Source: CAYMQB01 sp964392665
Lineage (GTDB): Bacteria > Hydrothermota > E44-bin80
NCBI GenBank assembly: GCA_964392665.1
Contig: CAYMQB010000033.1
Location: forward strand, 1 to 33,302
DNA length: 33,302 nt
Direction: 5' to 3'
In this document: piece after piece, positions 8,220 through 15,624 of the stretch
Position numbering within the stretch: position 1 is the stretch's first letter
How the letters are laid out: every line of letters begins with the position of its first letter
The notes under the pieces: generated by a model
The model's input: the letters and a program-made list of their open reading frames with translations, nothing else
Database searches by the model: none
Told to the model about the DNA's origin: nothing
Made by a program: the position numbers and the translations under genes

Positions 8220-9563
8220 TCATATCTTTTTCTTTGTCCATCCGCCTTTATAATAGAATATTGTGACGATGATAGATTCAACGATAACGGAGAGTCCAAT
8301 AGCGAGCCACACCCCTCGACTTGCGAAATGAAAATAGGAAGCAATAATATATGCGATCGGTATTTTTAAGCCCCAGTTTGAGATGACGGAGGCTATCATC
8401 GGAGGTTTTGTATCACCGGCACCTGATTGTGCTCCGCCAAATGCGGTCCCAAAAACAATAAATATGATACAAAGAGAGATAATTCTCAGATAGTCTGTTC
8501 CTATTCTGATGACATCTGGATCGGTATTGAAGATGGCTATTATCTGGGGAGCAAAAAGTATGTAGAGAATAGTAACTGGAATCTGAATGGCAAATCCAAT
8601 CAAAAGGACTCGTTTAACAACCTCTTTTGCCTTCTCAGGTCTCTTTGCACCGAGACTTTGACCAACAAGGGTCTGTGTCGATGTCATAAGACCTGTAAGA
8701 TATATAAACACAATTCCGAGTGCTCTTCCCCCTATTCCGAAAGCTGCAATGCCGGTTGTTCCATAGGAGGCAATGATTCTGAACATTATCATTCCGGTGA
8801 GAGGACGTGTAATTCCTTGAAGACATGCGGGGATTCCTATCTTGAGGATATCTCTGATAATATTCCAATTGATTTTTTTAGAAAGTTCTTGCAGATATCT
8901 TCTTTTATACAGGACAGATATGCCCAGTATAAATGCAAGAACATGAGCAATGGAGGTCGCTGCAGCCGCACCGTTAATACCAAGTTCGGGAAATTTCCAT
9001 ATACCAAAGATGAGAAAAGGATCGAGGATGATGTTAAAAAAACTTATAATTGCGATTATCTTTGTTGGTGTCTTTGTATCACCAAGTGCGGTGAGAGTTG
9101 AAAAGACAACGAATGCACCGTAAAAGAAAGGAAGTGCAAGAAATATGATTCTTATGTAGCCGACACTCATCTTTCTCACTATCTCTTCTGTACCGAAGAG
9201 TTTCAAAATCGAAGGTGCAAGGATGAAGCCTATAACCGAAATAAAAACGGAAACTAGGAATGCAATTATGAAAGATTGAAAGATAGTGTTTTCTATTCTT
9301 TCCTTTTCTTCTCTTCCAGCGAAACGGGCAACCATAGCAAGATTACCGGCATAAAAAATCTGCGTAAGTGCAAAGAGTAGCCACATAATGGAGCCTGCGA
9401 TCGCAACACTTGCTATGGGAATCGAGCCAAGTTTTCCGATCCAGAACATATCTACTATGTTGAGTGTTGTCATGAGTATCTGGCTGAGCATTACAGGCCA
9501 GGCAAGAAACCAGATGTTTTTGTAACTGCTATTATCCAGGTTTATGTAACTAAGTTTATTCAT
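8220..9563 (-). CDS. MATE family efflux transporter
   Basis: A 447-residue integral membrane protein of usual MATE length with about 12 hydrophobic segments in two homologous halves. The first half opens with WPVMLSQILMTTLNIVDMFWIGKLG and the second half with IGIPACLQGITRPLTGMIMFRIIASYG. The MATE pattern of LVGQSLGAKRPEKA after the second half's early helices is present. Such exporters use a Na+ or H+ gradient to expel cationic drugs or metabolites; the substrate cannot be read from sequence. The ATG is preceded by an AGAAAG weak site and a perfect-consensus promoter. Its 3' end abuts the promoter of the GH18-like gene, so it may be transcribed alone. Confidence 0.92.
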   Translation of the reverse strand: MNKLSYINLDNSSYKNIWFLAWPVMLSQILMTTLNIVDMFWIGKLGSIPIASVAIAGSIMWLLFALTQIFYAGNLAMVARFAGREEKERIENTIFQSFIIAFLVSVFISVIGFILAPSILKLFGTEEIVRKMSVGYIRIIFLALPFFYGAFVVFSTLTALGDTKTPTKIIAIISFFNIILDPFLIFGIWKFPELGINGAAAATSIAHVLAFILGISVLYKRRYLQELSKKINWNIIRDILKIGIPACLQGITRPLTGMIMFRIIASYGTTGIAAFGIGGRALGIVFIYLTGLMTSTQTLVGQSLGAKRPEKAKEVVKRVLLIGFAIQIPVTILYILFAPQIIAIFNTDPDVIRIGTDYLRIISLCIIFIVFGTAFGGAQSGAGDTKPPMIASVISNWGLKIPIAYIIASYFHFASRGVWLAIGLSVIVESIIVTIFYYKGGWTKKKI

Positions 9564-9589
9564 ACTTTTCTTTCTAAAATTATTCAGGC

Positions 9590-9618
9590 ATTATATTCAT
9601 AGAAAACGATTGTGTCAA
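9590..9618 (-). promoter_or_regulatory. Consensus sigma70 promoter of the MATE gene
   Basis: Minus strand: TTGACA (9618-9613), a 17-nt spacer and TATAAT (9595-9590), a perfect match to the consensus, with about 20 nt of leader before the ATG at 9563. Confidence 0.8.
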
Positions 9619-9639
9619 GAGATAAGAAAGGGGGTTCGA

Positions 9640-10255
9640 TGGAAGGTAAACACTCCGCTGTAAAACAAATGCACCTTGTGCTGTAGAATGAACGCTCCGC
9701 TGTAAAACTAACGCCTTCAGCTGTGAAACAAACGCACTTCGTGCTGCGGATAAAACGCCCTTCGGGCTGTAAAAGTAACACTAAAGTGAAAATGACGAGA
9801 TTCTTCCAGGGTTAGTAAGGCTGCGTTACTCAGAATGACATACTTTCACTTGTTACACACCCCGTCATATACCATTCGGTATATGACACCCCTCTTTTTA
9901 GAGGGGACTTAAAGCATAAAACACTCGTAATGACAAGATAGGAAAGACCACAGACCGGAGACCTGAGACCGGAAACCTTGAAAGGAAGAGGAGGAAAGAA
10001 AGATGAGAGATGAGGAAAAGGAGAAAAGTCGCGTATATTCATAGTATATTTAGTTGTGTATTTGTAGTGTATTTATTGTTCACAACAAATAACGCAAGGG
10101 AAATACACAGCGAAGCAAATATACGCAGAACGCAAACGACGATTGACAATTGACCAATAACTATTGACTAATGGTCTGATTAGTTTAATTGGTTTGAACC
10201 CTGAATTGCTGTTCTCTGTGCCCTCTGCTTCTCTGTGGTGGAATTTATACGGAGC
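9640..10255. repeat. Mosaic intergenic repeat region 4 (copy B of the composite)
   Basis: A cluster of mini-hairpin units fills about 9645-9775 (GCACCTTGTGC, GCACTTCGTGC, GCCCTTCGGGC, GCCTTCAGC and shorter forms). The 168-nt block 9740-9907 is shared with 3669-3836. Next come 7-mers of the GACCNNA type (about 9950-9980), a 115-nt block (10033-10147) similar to 3973-4087 with GCGAAGC units, ATTGAC-containing units (10141-10172), a short 9-mer array (about 10175-10200), and a CTCTGTG...CTCTGTGGTG element (about 10212-10240). The order matches region 2. No gene is visible. Confidence 0.85.
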
Positions 10256-10777
10256 TCAGGATATTCTGTCCATAATAATCCCCAAAAACACGGAGAATAT
10301 TACCATATATAAGGCAAGCAATAGAGTAAGTAACCATCCGAAATAATAGACCATTAAAGGCAAGATAGGTATTTTGACGGCTCTATTGTATAAAAATGTG
10401 GCAATGAGTCCTTTTTTCATACCTTTTTCTTTGAGTTCCTTGAGCAGAGGATACCAGATGTATATTGAACCCATCGAGATTATGCCCGATACGATTACAA
10501 TAATCCATCCTTTTGTTCCTGATTCCTTGCCCAGGTGTCTTACAATAAATTTAGGTTTGAGAAATAGATTGGTAAGAAAAATAAAAACGAATACTATAAT
10601 TACTATGTAAAAAATCTTTGAAAAGATACGAACAAAATAGCGCAGTGATAAAAAAAATACATCCGCGTTAAATAAGAATATTATGAAGTAGAGTAAAAGT
10701 GTTATTAAAAGGAATATTAAACCGGCACATTTTCTTTTTTTCCCATAAACACCAACATTTTCTGCGGTTTGTTTCAT
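10256..10777 (-). CDS. Split UPF0718/ArsP-like permease, second half
   Basis: A 173-residue protein with about four membrane helices (residues about 18-36, 49-72, 90-112 and 148-170). Signature sequences are HLGKESGTKGWIIVIVSG, IYIWYPLLKELKEKGM and FLYNRAVKIPILPL, which I associate with half-size permease genes that occur in pairs; family placement is from memory. It overlaps the upstream half by the four bases ATGA, so translation is coupled and the two probably form one transporter. It lacks the CSC motif of the full-length permease at 14458. Substrate unknown; the ArsR context suggests a metal(loid) or related toxic species. Confidence 0.7.
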   Translation of the reverse strand: MKQTAENVGVYGKKRKCAGLIFLLITLLLYFIIFLFNADVFFLSLRYFVRIFSKIFYIVIIVFVFIFLTNLFLKPKFIVRHLGKESGTKGWIIVIVSGIISMGSIYIWYPLLKELKEKGMKKGLIATFLYNRAVKIPILPLMVYYFGWLLTLLLALYMVIFSVFLGIIMDRIS

Positions 10778-11142
10778 AGTATTTTTAGTGTTAGAACTAC
10801 AAGTATAGAAATAACTATGGCAAATAGAAATGAAAGTATATTTCTTGCGACTGCAAATCTTTTACCCAAAAAATAGCACTCCGCAGGTAACTGAATAATG
10901 CCAACGGTTACCCAGGAAGTGACAAAGGCAACTACCGCAAAAAGCGCAATACCAGCATTTAATAATTCTCCGCCTATGATATAGCTTGTCGCAGGATTAC
11001 CTGTCGAGATGCTACCGAGCACTGCTCCTATTATACTATCGATTATTGGATTTTTTGTGAAAACCTTAGCATAAAAAGATTTGGGAATTATCGTTACATA
11101 AAGGCTTATAAGCAGTAATATAGCAAGTAAGATAGGCAACAT
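10774..11142 (-). CDS. Split UPF0718/ArsP-like permease, first half
   Basis: A 122-residue (minimum) membrane protein with about four hydrophobic stretches. The region KVFTKNPIIDSIIGAVLGS followed by ISTGNPATSYIIGG lines up with the KYFGAKAKKILSYSVASISG / CSCTVLPLF region of the permease at 14458. The cysteine pair is replaced by STGNP. The start is uncertain: the ATG at 11142 has no ribosome binding site, and the same frame stays open upstream, past GAGGAG near 11225, with plausible basic sequence (KRQLNLPKKEQTSK). There is no ATG, GTG or TTG in that extension. A non-standard start is therefore possible. Confidence 0.65.
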   Translation of the reverse strand: MLPILLAILLLISLYVTIIPKSFYAKVFTKNPIIDSIIGAVLGSISTGNPATSYIIGGELLNAGIALFAVVAFVTSWVTVGIIQLPAECYFLGKRFAVARNILSFLFAIVISILVVLTLKIL

Positions 11143-11216
11143 ATCGAGAAACGAACGGAGTGTCTTTTTTGCTGCTTTAGAAGTCTGCTCTTTTTTGGGT
11201 AAATTCAGCTGCCTTT

Positions 11217-11687
11217 TTATCCCTGCTCCTCTAATTTTTTCATTCTTTCATTTAAGTCTGCAATTATCTCTCTTAGATGTGTAATTTCTTTTTTCAATCT
11301 CTCTGTTTCTTCAGCTTCTTCTTCAGTATGTTCCTCTATTGCAGTCGATGGTGTCGAAATTTCCATTGGTTCTTGAACAATCTGTTCTATTAAGTCTCTT
11401 ATTCTTCCGTATGCGCCGACTGATGGTTTTATACCCAATTGTAAAAACCAATCCTGTGCCTTGGGTCCCATCCCACCTGAAACAATCATTTCTGCACCCT
11501 TACTATGGATATACTCCGGGACAACTCCAGGTTCGTGGGAATTTACATAGGGATTTTCTTCCACCTTTATATCTTTAACATTGTTATCTTTCAGTTCAAC
11601 AAATGTGAAGTATGGACATCTTCCAAAATGGTAAGCAAGAATACCATCAAGTCCCTTTTTATCATCGGATGAAAATGCAATAATCAT
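11217..11687 (-). CDS. NifX/NifB-C-like (dinitrogenase FeMo-cofactor domain) protein with coiled-coil tail
   Basis: A 156-residue protein. Residues 1-105 fit the Nitro_FeMo-Co fold: MIIAFSSDD, a GILAYHFGRCPYF motif, and MIVSGGMGPKAQDWF ending in IKPSVGAYG. Residues about 115-156 are acidic and then a predicted coiled coil (ETERLKKEITHLREIIADL). Family members bind iron-sulfur or metal-cluster cofactors. No nitrogenase genes are present, so this is one of the stand-alone forms of unknown job. The ATG has a good AAAGGAGG site. It sits 11 nt after the ArsR gene and just before the split permease, clearly in one operon. Confidence 0.85.
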   Translation of the reverse strand: MIIAFSSDDKKGLDGILAYHFGRCPYFTFVELKDNNVKDIKVEENPYVNSHEPGVVPEYIHSKGAEMIVSGGMGPKAQDWFLQLGIKPSVGAYGRIRDLIEQIVQEPMEISTPSTAIEEHTEEEAEETERLKKEITHLREIIADLNERMKKLEEQG

Positions 11688-11698
11688 TTTGTCCTCCT

Positions 11699-12031
11699 TT
11701 AAAAGCCTTTAGATTCTTTTCTGGCTTCAATAATATTTTGTGACTGTTTAAGTAGCATTAAAACCTGGTCCGAAGACAACTTGTAGTAAACCTCAACTCC
11801 TTCCTTTCTACTCATTACCAATCCGGCAGATTGTAGTATGGCAAGATGCCTTGAGACCACGGATGGATGAACGACAAGGAATGATGCGATCTCTGAAACT
11901 GGTTGCTCGCCATATTTTAATATTTCAATGATTTTTATGCGATGTTCACAGGAAAGTGCCTTAAAGAGCATAGTCCTTGCATCACCAAATCCGAATTTCC
12001 TTCCTATCTTCGTAGTTGCGTATCTATGCAT
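11699..12031 (-). CDS. ArsR-family winged-helix regulator (no CxC motif)
   Basis: A 110-residue ArsR/SmtB-type repressor: KALSCEHRIKIIEIL opens the fold, EIASFLVVHPSVVSRHLAIL is the recognition helix-turn-helix, and GLVMSRKEGVEVYYKL the wing. It has a single cysteine and lacks the ELCVC-type metal site, so its signal may differ from that of the plus-strand ArsR. The start is set at the ATG at 12031, not the longer 12079 frame, because the promoter at 12038-12066 overlaps that extension and leaves only 6 nt before the ATG. First gene of the unit ArsR, NifX-like, permease halves; autoregulation is likely. Confidence 0.85.
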   Translation of the reverse strand: MHRYATTKIGRKFGFGDARTMLFKALSCEHRIKIIEILKYGEQPVSEIASFLVVHPSVVSRHLAILQSAGLVMSRKEGVEVYYKLSSDQVLMLLKQSQNIIEARKESKGF

Positions 12032-12037
12032 ATGAAC

Positions 12038-12066
12038 AATATAACAAGAAAAACCTGTTTTGTCAA
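12038..12066 (-). promoter_or_regulatory. Leaderless promoter of the minus-strand ArsR operon
   Basis: Minus strand: TTGACA (12066-12061), a 17-nt spacer and TATATT (12043-12038), then exactly 6 nt and the ATG at 12031. Transcription should start at or within a base or two of the start codon. No ribosome binding site is present. Confidence 0.75.
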
Positions 12067-12097
12067 GTAGAAAAAACAAATAAATAATCGCAGGATT

Positions 12098-12397
12098 TTA
12101 TCCTACCCACCCTTCCTGTTCCATTTTTAAGAATGCCTGCAATTCCTCCTGGTTCATAATAGTTGTAACGATATCAACGTCAGCGCCGAGTTTCTCGATG
12201 GGCATCCTTAAACTTCTTATAAGAAAATCTGCTATGGGTATGTTAGCGAAAGGGAAGGCTATGGTTATTGTAACTCTGTTATTCTCAACCGTGATGTCTT
12301 TGACTATGCCTAAGTCTTTAAGGCTACGATTTATAGCGGGATGTTTAACTTCCGATATTGCCTTATGCACCTCATCTTCAGAAACGCCGTTACCCAT
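12098..12397 (-). CDS. DUF59/MIP18-type iron-sulfur assembly domain protein
   Basis: A 99-residue protein matching the small FeS-assembly (DUF59) fold: VHKAISEVKHPAINRSLKDL followed by LGIVKDITVENNRVTITI, then a proline-rich segment and an amphipathic helix. Stand-alone forms act in maturation or repair of Fe-S proteins; a carrier role beside the NifX-like proteins is inference. The usual DP motif is replaced by KHPAINRSL, and no cysteine is present. The ATG has a GGAGGT site. Last gene of the unit that begins at 13767. Confidence 0.75.
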   Translation of the reverse strand: MGNGVSEDEVHKAISEVKHPAINRSLKDLGIVKDITVENNRVTITIAFPFANIPIADFLIRSLRMPIEKLGADVDIVTTIMNQEELQAFLKMEQEGWVG

Positions 12398-12452
12398 TTA
12401 GACCTCCAGCTTTTTATAAGTTGCTTAGCTTTTCTTTTTCCACTATCTGTTA

Positions 12453-12725
12453 CTAACTATTTTTAGAATTCCTTATCTCTTCTTCATATTCTGAAAAGTA
12501 GTTGCCAATCACCCTTAGATTAAATCGAGAAAGTATGGATTCATTAGATTCCCTTTTTAATAAGAATTCGAATGACTTCCTTATCAATTCTTCTTTGCTT
12601 ATTAAACCTTCGGTTAAATCTTGATAATAATCTTTGTCCAGAGTGACAGTATGTTCTGTTTTAGAACCTTTTTCACTGACAATAACCAGGAATTCCCGGT
12701 CACTTTTCTTTTTAATATCGATCAT
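12453..12725 (-). CDS. Small conserved-looking protein of unknown function
   Basis: A 90-residue charged soluble protein starting MIDIKKKSDREFLVIVSEKG, with HTVTLDKDYYQDL in the middle and a helical end (EELIRKSFEFLLKRE, then SILSRFNLRVIGNYF). It has no cysteine, signal or membrane segment. I recall similar small proteins from other bacteria but no assigned function. It lies 15 nt downstream of the methyltransferase gene in the same unit. Confidence 0.7.
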   Translation of the reverse strand: MIDIKKKSDREFLVIVSEKGSKTEHTVTLDKDYYQDLTEGLISKEELIRKSFEFLLKRESNESILSRFNLRVIGNYFSEYEEEIRNSKNS

Positions 12726-12739
12726 TCATAGCTACCTTT

Positions 12740-13327
12740 CTATACTTTTAGAAAATTTAATACATAACCTCTATTATATTTACCACTGTGCATAAGTTCT
12801 TTCGAAATTTTTTCTTTTAAGCGCAACTTCACTCCTTCTATTTCTTTTATAATGTCTTCAACCGTTAGATTAGATAAATTGTGGTGCGGTTCATCCGTTT
12901 CATTATGTTTTGGATAAACGGAGAGTATACCATTGATCTTTAATACTCTATGAACCTCTCTATACAGGGCTTTTCTTTCCTGAAGAGTAAAGTAATGTAA
13001 GATGTCGTATAGAAGCACAAAATTGGCTGATGAGTTTTTCAAACTAATAATCGGCTCTGCGGAAGTCTTAATTGCTACGATATTTTTCAGGTTTTCCAAT
13101 TTTGCCGTTTGCGTCAATTTGCTCAGAGCATCTTCATCCTTATCCATTGCATATACCGTGCCTCCGGATTTTAACACCTTTGCAGCAGGGATTGTGTAAT
13201 GGCCTATATTACATCCGAAATCAACTAATTTCTGGCGATTCTTTAGACCGATTGTTTTTAGAAATAGTAGTCCATCTTCTCTAATCCATTTTTCGACATC
13301 CGTTTTCGTATTTAGCTCAGAAGACAT
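12740..13327 (-). CDS. Class I SAM-dependent methyltransferase
   Basis: A 195-residue protein with the Rossmann methyltransferase signature: motif I LVDFGCNIGHYT at about 34-45, an acidic AMDKDEDAL at the end of strand 2, FVLLYDILHYF at motif II/IV and VHRVLKINGIL (motif post-III). The substrate is unknown. It lacks the conserved cysteines of arsenite methyltransferase ArsM (a single Cys in motif I), so arsenic methylation is not supported. The ATG at 13327 has only a weak AGAAAG site and follows the NifX-like gene by 11 nt. Confidence 0.85.
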   Translation of the reverse strand: MSSELNTKTDVEKWIREDGLLFLKTIGLKNRQKLVDFGCNIGHYTIPAAKVLKSGGTVYAMDKDEDALSKLTQTAKLENLKNIVAIKTSAEPIISLKNSSANFVLLYDILHYFTLQERKALYREVHRVLKINGILSVYPKHNETDEPHHNLSNLTVEDIIKEIEGVKLRLKEKISKELMHSGKYNRGYVLNFLKV

Positions 13328-13338
13328 TTTTTAACTTT

Positions 13339-13767
13339 CTAAAGCTCTGTTTCAACACTATTAATTTTTGGTATTTCCCGGGTTAAGTTACCCTGTTTTC
13401 TCTGCTCGACAAGTTTGTAAATTGTGTCAAACGATTTTGTTATTGCTTTCATAATCTCTGTAATCTTATCCATCTTGATTACTACGGGCTGACATTTTGT
13501 GTTACAAGCGATTTTTACAAAATTGGGGCTCATTTTTTTGCCTACGAAAACTTCTGCGTCACTGAGAAGTTGCATAACTGCCTTTCTTTTTTCGCTGAAT
13601 CCATGCTTGCCTGTTTCTTTGGGAGATGTGTTTTCGCGTTTTTCTAAGAACTGAAGTTCTCCATTTTCGAAGATGTCGTATACATAAAAATCTTTAGATT
13701 CTCCCATATGTCCTGATAAAATATTTTCTCCATCGTTTGAACCGACAGTAACCCTTATTTTCCTCAA
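13339..13767 (-). CDS. NifX/NifB-C-like protein
   Basis: A 142-residue member of the Nitro_FeMo-Co superfamily, more diverged than the one at 11217: VTVGSNDGENILSGHMGESK at the N-terminus, KRENTSPKETGKHGFSEKRK, then an AVMQLLSDAEVFVGKKMSPN region. The C-terminal stretch is helical and charged. The start is TTG with an excellent AGGAGG site 6 nt upstream. First gene of a minus-strand unit (NifX-like, methyltransferase, 90-residue unknown, DUF59), divergent from the plus-strand ArsR gene. Confidence 0.75.
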   Translation of the reverse strand: MRKIRVTVGSNDGENILSGHMGESKDFYVYDIFENGELQFLEKRENTSPKETGKHGFSEKRKAVMQLLSDAEVFVGKKMSPNFVKIACNTKCQPVVIKMDKITEIMKAITKSFDTIYKLVEQRKQGNLTREIPKINSVETEL

Positions 13768-13911
13768 TATGTACCTCCTGGTATAGTATTCATTGTACCT
13801 GTTAGTGCCCTAATTTCAACTATAATTCTATCCTATTTTTAAAATTACGTAACAGGTTTCACATATCTCATTTCAATTTTGTAATACTATATTAAAAAAA
13901 TGAAATGTCAA
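13768..13911 (-). promoter_or_regulatory. Promoter and leader region of the NifX-methyltransferase operon
   Basis: Two candidate promoters read leftward. Distal: TTGACA (13911-13906), 16 nt, TAGTAT (13889-13884). Proximal: TTGAAA (13819-13814), 16 nt, TACAAT (13797-13792). A perfect 8-bp inverted repeat, ACCTGTTA (13797-13804) and TAACAGGT (13850-13857), brackets the proximal -35 box. It could be an operator pair or a leader stem. Confidence 0.5.
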
Positions 13912-13931
13912 TAATTATTTGCAAATTTTAC

Positions 13932-13984
13932 TTGCATTTTCCAAGATAATTAGGTATATTGTTATATGTAAATATGTCTATATG
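13932..13984 (+). promoter_or_regulatory. Promoter of the plus-strand arsR operon with ATATG triplet
   Basis: TTGCAT (13932-13937), a 17-nt spacer and TATATT (13955-13960). Directly downstream, ATATG occurs three times at 8-nt steps (13964, 13972, 13980), over the likely transcription start. Such a site is a plausible ArsR operator. The leader then carries GAGGAGGAA before the ATG at 13999. Confidence 0.6.
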
Positions 13985-13998
13985 AATGAGGAGGAATT

Positions 13999-14343
13999 AT
14001 GAGAGAGTTAGTGAATATTTTCAGTGCGATTTCAGATGAAACAAGAGTTAGGATATTAAAACTGCTAGAGAAAAAGAAAATGTGCGTTTGTGAGCTCACG
14101 GCAATTCTTGAAATCAGGCAGCCGAGTGTCTCGCATCATCTTGGAATACTTAAGAGGGCAGGATTAGTGGACGATGTCAGGAATGGACAATGGATTGACT
14201 ATAGATTGGCGAGTAAAAAACATAATGAGTATACTCCTGGAATGCTAAAGATGTTATCAGGCTGGCTTAACAGAGATTTAAGGGTGCTCAAGGATTTAAG
14301 AAAAGCGAAGAATACCAGCAGGGAGAAGATATGCAGAAAGTAG
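13999..14343 (+). CDS. ArsR-family repressor with CVC arsenic-type metal site
   Basis: A 114-residue ArsR/SmtB regulator: NIFSAISDETRVRILKLLEK, then MCVCELTAIL, whose Cys29-x-Cys31 pair sits at the start of the DNA-binding helix as in ArsR proteins that sense As(III)/Sb(III) (ELCVCDL). QPSVSHHLGILKRAGLV is the helix-turn-helix and VRNGQWIDYRL the wing. A third cysteine lies near the C-terminus (KICRK). Strong GAGGAGG ribosome site. It starts a plus-strand set with the permease at 14458 and the thioredoxin-like gene at 16087. The metalloid specificity is family inference. Confidence 0.9.
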   Translation: MRELVNIFSAISDETRVRILKLLEKKKMCVCELTAILEIRQPSVSHHLGILKRAGLVDDVRNGQWIDYRLASKKHNEYTPGMLKMLSGWLNRDLRVLKDLRKAKNTSREKICRK

Positions 14344-14457
14344 AGAACCAGGCACAAATCAGCAGTCACAAGAGCACAGGACACAAGACTTAAGACCGAA
14401 GAAAACAGGGAAACGGAAAGACGGTGTAACGGAGTATCGGGGAAAGGTAGATGAGAG
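14344..14457. repeat. Repeat-filled gap inside the arsR-permease unit
   Basis: Contains CAGTCACAAGAGCACA (as in 3882-3925 and 15711-15754), GAC-headed 7-mers (GACACAA, GACTTAA, GACCGAA at about 14382-14402) and GAAAACAGGGAAACGG, also found at 1371-1386. The permease ribosome site (GGGGAAAGG) lies at the end of this repeat tract. Confidence 0.7.
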
Positions 14458-15624
14458 ATGAGAGAAATTTATAAGCTTCTCTTATTAGTAACCGTACTTG
14501 TCATTGCATATTTTATTCCAGTTGGGAATTTGCATTTCCAAAATGCAATCATTGAATCCCTGGGAATGCTTCAGGAATATGCAAGAAGGCATGTATTATT
14601 CTGTTTGGTTCCTGCATTCTTTATTGCAGGCGCAATCGCGAATTTCGTAAGGCAGAACGCAGTGCTTAAGTATTTTGGAGCAAAGGCGAAGAAAATTCTC
14701 TCGTATTCGGTCGCATCTATCTCAGGAACAATACTTGCCGTTTGTTCCTGCACGGTGCTCCCACTATTTGCAAGTATTTACAAAAGAGGTGCAGGCATAG
14801 GCCCAGCAACTGCATTTCTTTATTCCGGTCCGGCAATCAATGTTCTTGCTATAATCCTTACAGCGCGAGTGCTTGGGTTTGAAATTGGAATTGCAAGGGT
14901 AATGGGTGCTATTTCGTTTTCTATCATAATAGGGCTACTTATGCATTTCATATTTTACAAATCGGAGCAAGCAAGGGACAAAAATAGCGAGCTAATAATG
15001 CCAGAGCAGAAGAAGGAAGCAAGACCTCTATGGAAAACCGGAATATATTTTGCCGTTATGGTCGGAATTTTGGTTTTCGTCAACTGGGGAAAAGGTGAAT
15101 CCATCAGGTTCTGGCAGATAATCTACCAGCTCAAGTGGTGGATTTCTGGTTTTTTGCTTATAGCCTTGTTTTTTATGCTTACCAGATGGTTTAACAGGGA
15201 GGAACTTAAAAAATGGACAAACTCAACATGGGGTTTTACAAAGCAAATACTGCCGCTGCTTTTTGCCGGGGTGCTCGTGGCGGGATTTTTGCTTGGAAGA
15301 CCGGGGCATACCTCGCTAATCCCTGCAAGATGGATAGAGAATATTGTTGGCGGTAACAGTATAAGGGCGAATTTTTTTGCCTCTGTTGCTGGAGCACTTA
15401 TGTATTTTGCAACCTTAACAGAAGTCCCTATACTTCAGGGTTTGATTGGAGCAGGTATGGGAAAGGGACCTGCATTGGCACTACTGCTTGCGGGACCTGC
15501 TCTGAGTCTCCCAAATATGCTTGTTATAAGAAGTGTTATGGGGAATAAAAAGACGCTCACTTATATTGGACTTGTGGTAGTTATGGCAACATTCACAGGG
15601 ATGTTGTATGGGTGGTTGTCTTAA
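14458..15624 (+). CDS. Full-length UPF0718/ArsP-type permease
   Basis: A 388-residue membrane protein with about eight to ten helices in two halves. The motif AVCSCTVLPLF puts Cys96-x-Cys98 in a helix, a hallmark of the permease_DUF318/ArsP group. YSGPAINVLAIILTARVLG follows, and the second half has the matching LTEVPILQGLIGAGMG and LLAGPALSLPNMLV. ArsP is a known efflux permease for trivalent organoarsenicals, and the cysteines may be used in handling thiophilic metalloids. Together with the CVC ArsR upstream this supports metalloid export, but organoarsenic specificity is not shown. The charged loop (SEQARDKNSELIMPEQKKE) separates the two halves. Confidence 0.88.
   Translation: MREIYKLLLLVTVLVIAYFIPVGNLHFQNAIIESLGMLQEYARRHVLFCLVPAFFIAGAIANFVRQNAVLKYFGAKAKKILSYSVASISGTILAVCSCTVLPLFASIYKRGAGIGPATAFLYSGPAINVLAIILTARVLGFEIGIARVMGAISFSIIIGLLMHFIFYKSEQARDKNSELIMPEQKKEARPLWKTGIYFAVMVGILVFVNWGKGESIRFWQIIYQLKWWISGFLLIALFFMLTRWFNREELKKWTNSTWGFTKQILPLLFAGVLVAGFLLGRPGHTSLIPARWIENIVGGNSIRANFFASVAGALMYFATLTEVPILQGLIGAGMGKGPALALLLAGPALSLPNMLVIRSVMGNKKTLTYIGLVVVMATFTGMLYGWLS

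Noticed and set aside
9584..9781. Minus-strand ORF encoding repeated FTAE-type peptides
   Set aside because: The peptide repeats come from the mini-hairpin array; the frame has no start signal and covers the MATE promoter.
10256..11142. Frameshifted pseudogene of a full permease
   Set aside because: Both halves are intact, overlap by ATGA as in coupled genes, and carry motifs seen in natural half-size permeases.
11217..11687. Nitrogenase cofactor biosynthesis gene (nifX/nifB)
   Set aside because: No nitrogenase or other nif genes are present; stand-alone members of this fold are common in non-fixing organisms.
12740..13327. Arsenite methyltransferase (ArsM)
   Set aside because: Only the general SAM fold is present; the conserved ArsM cysteines are missing and the protein is too short.
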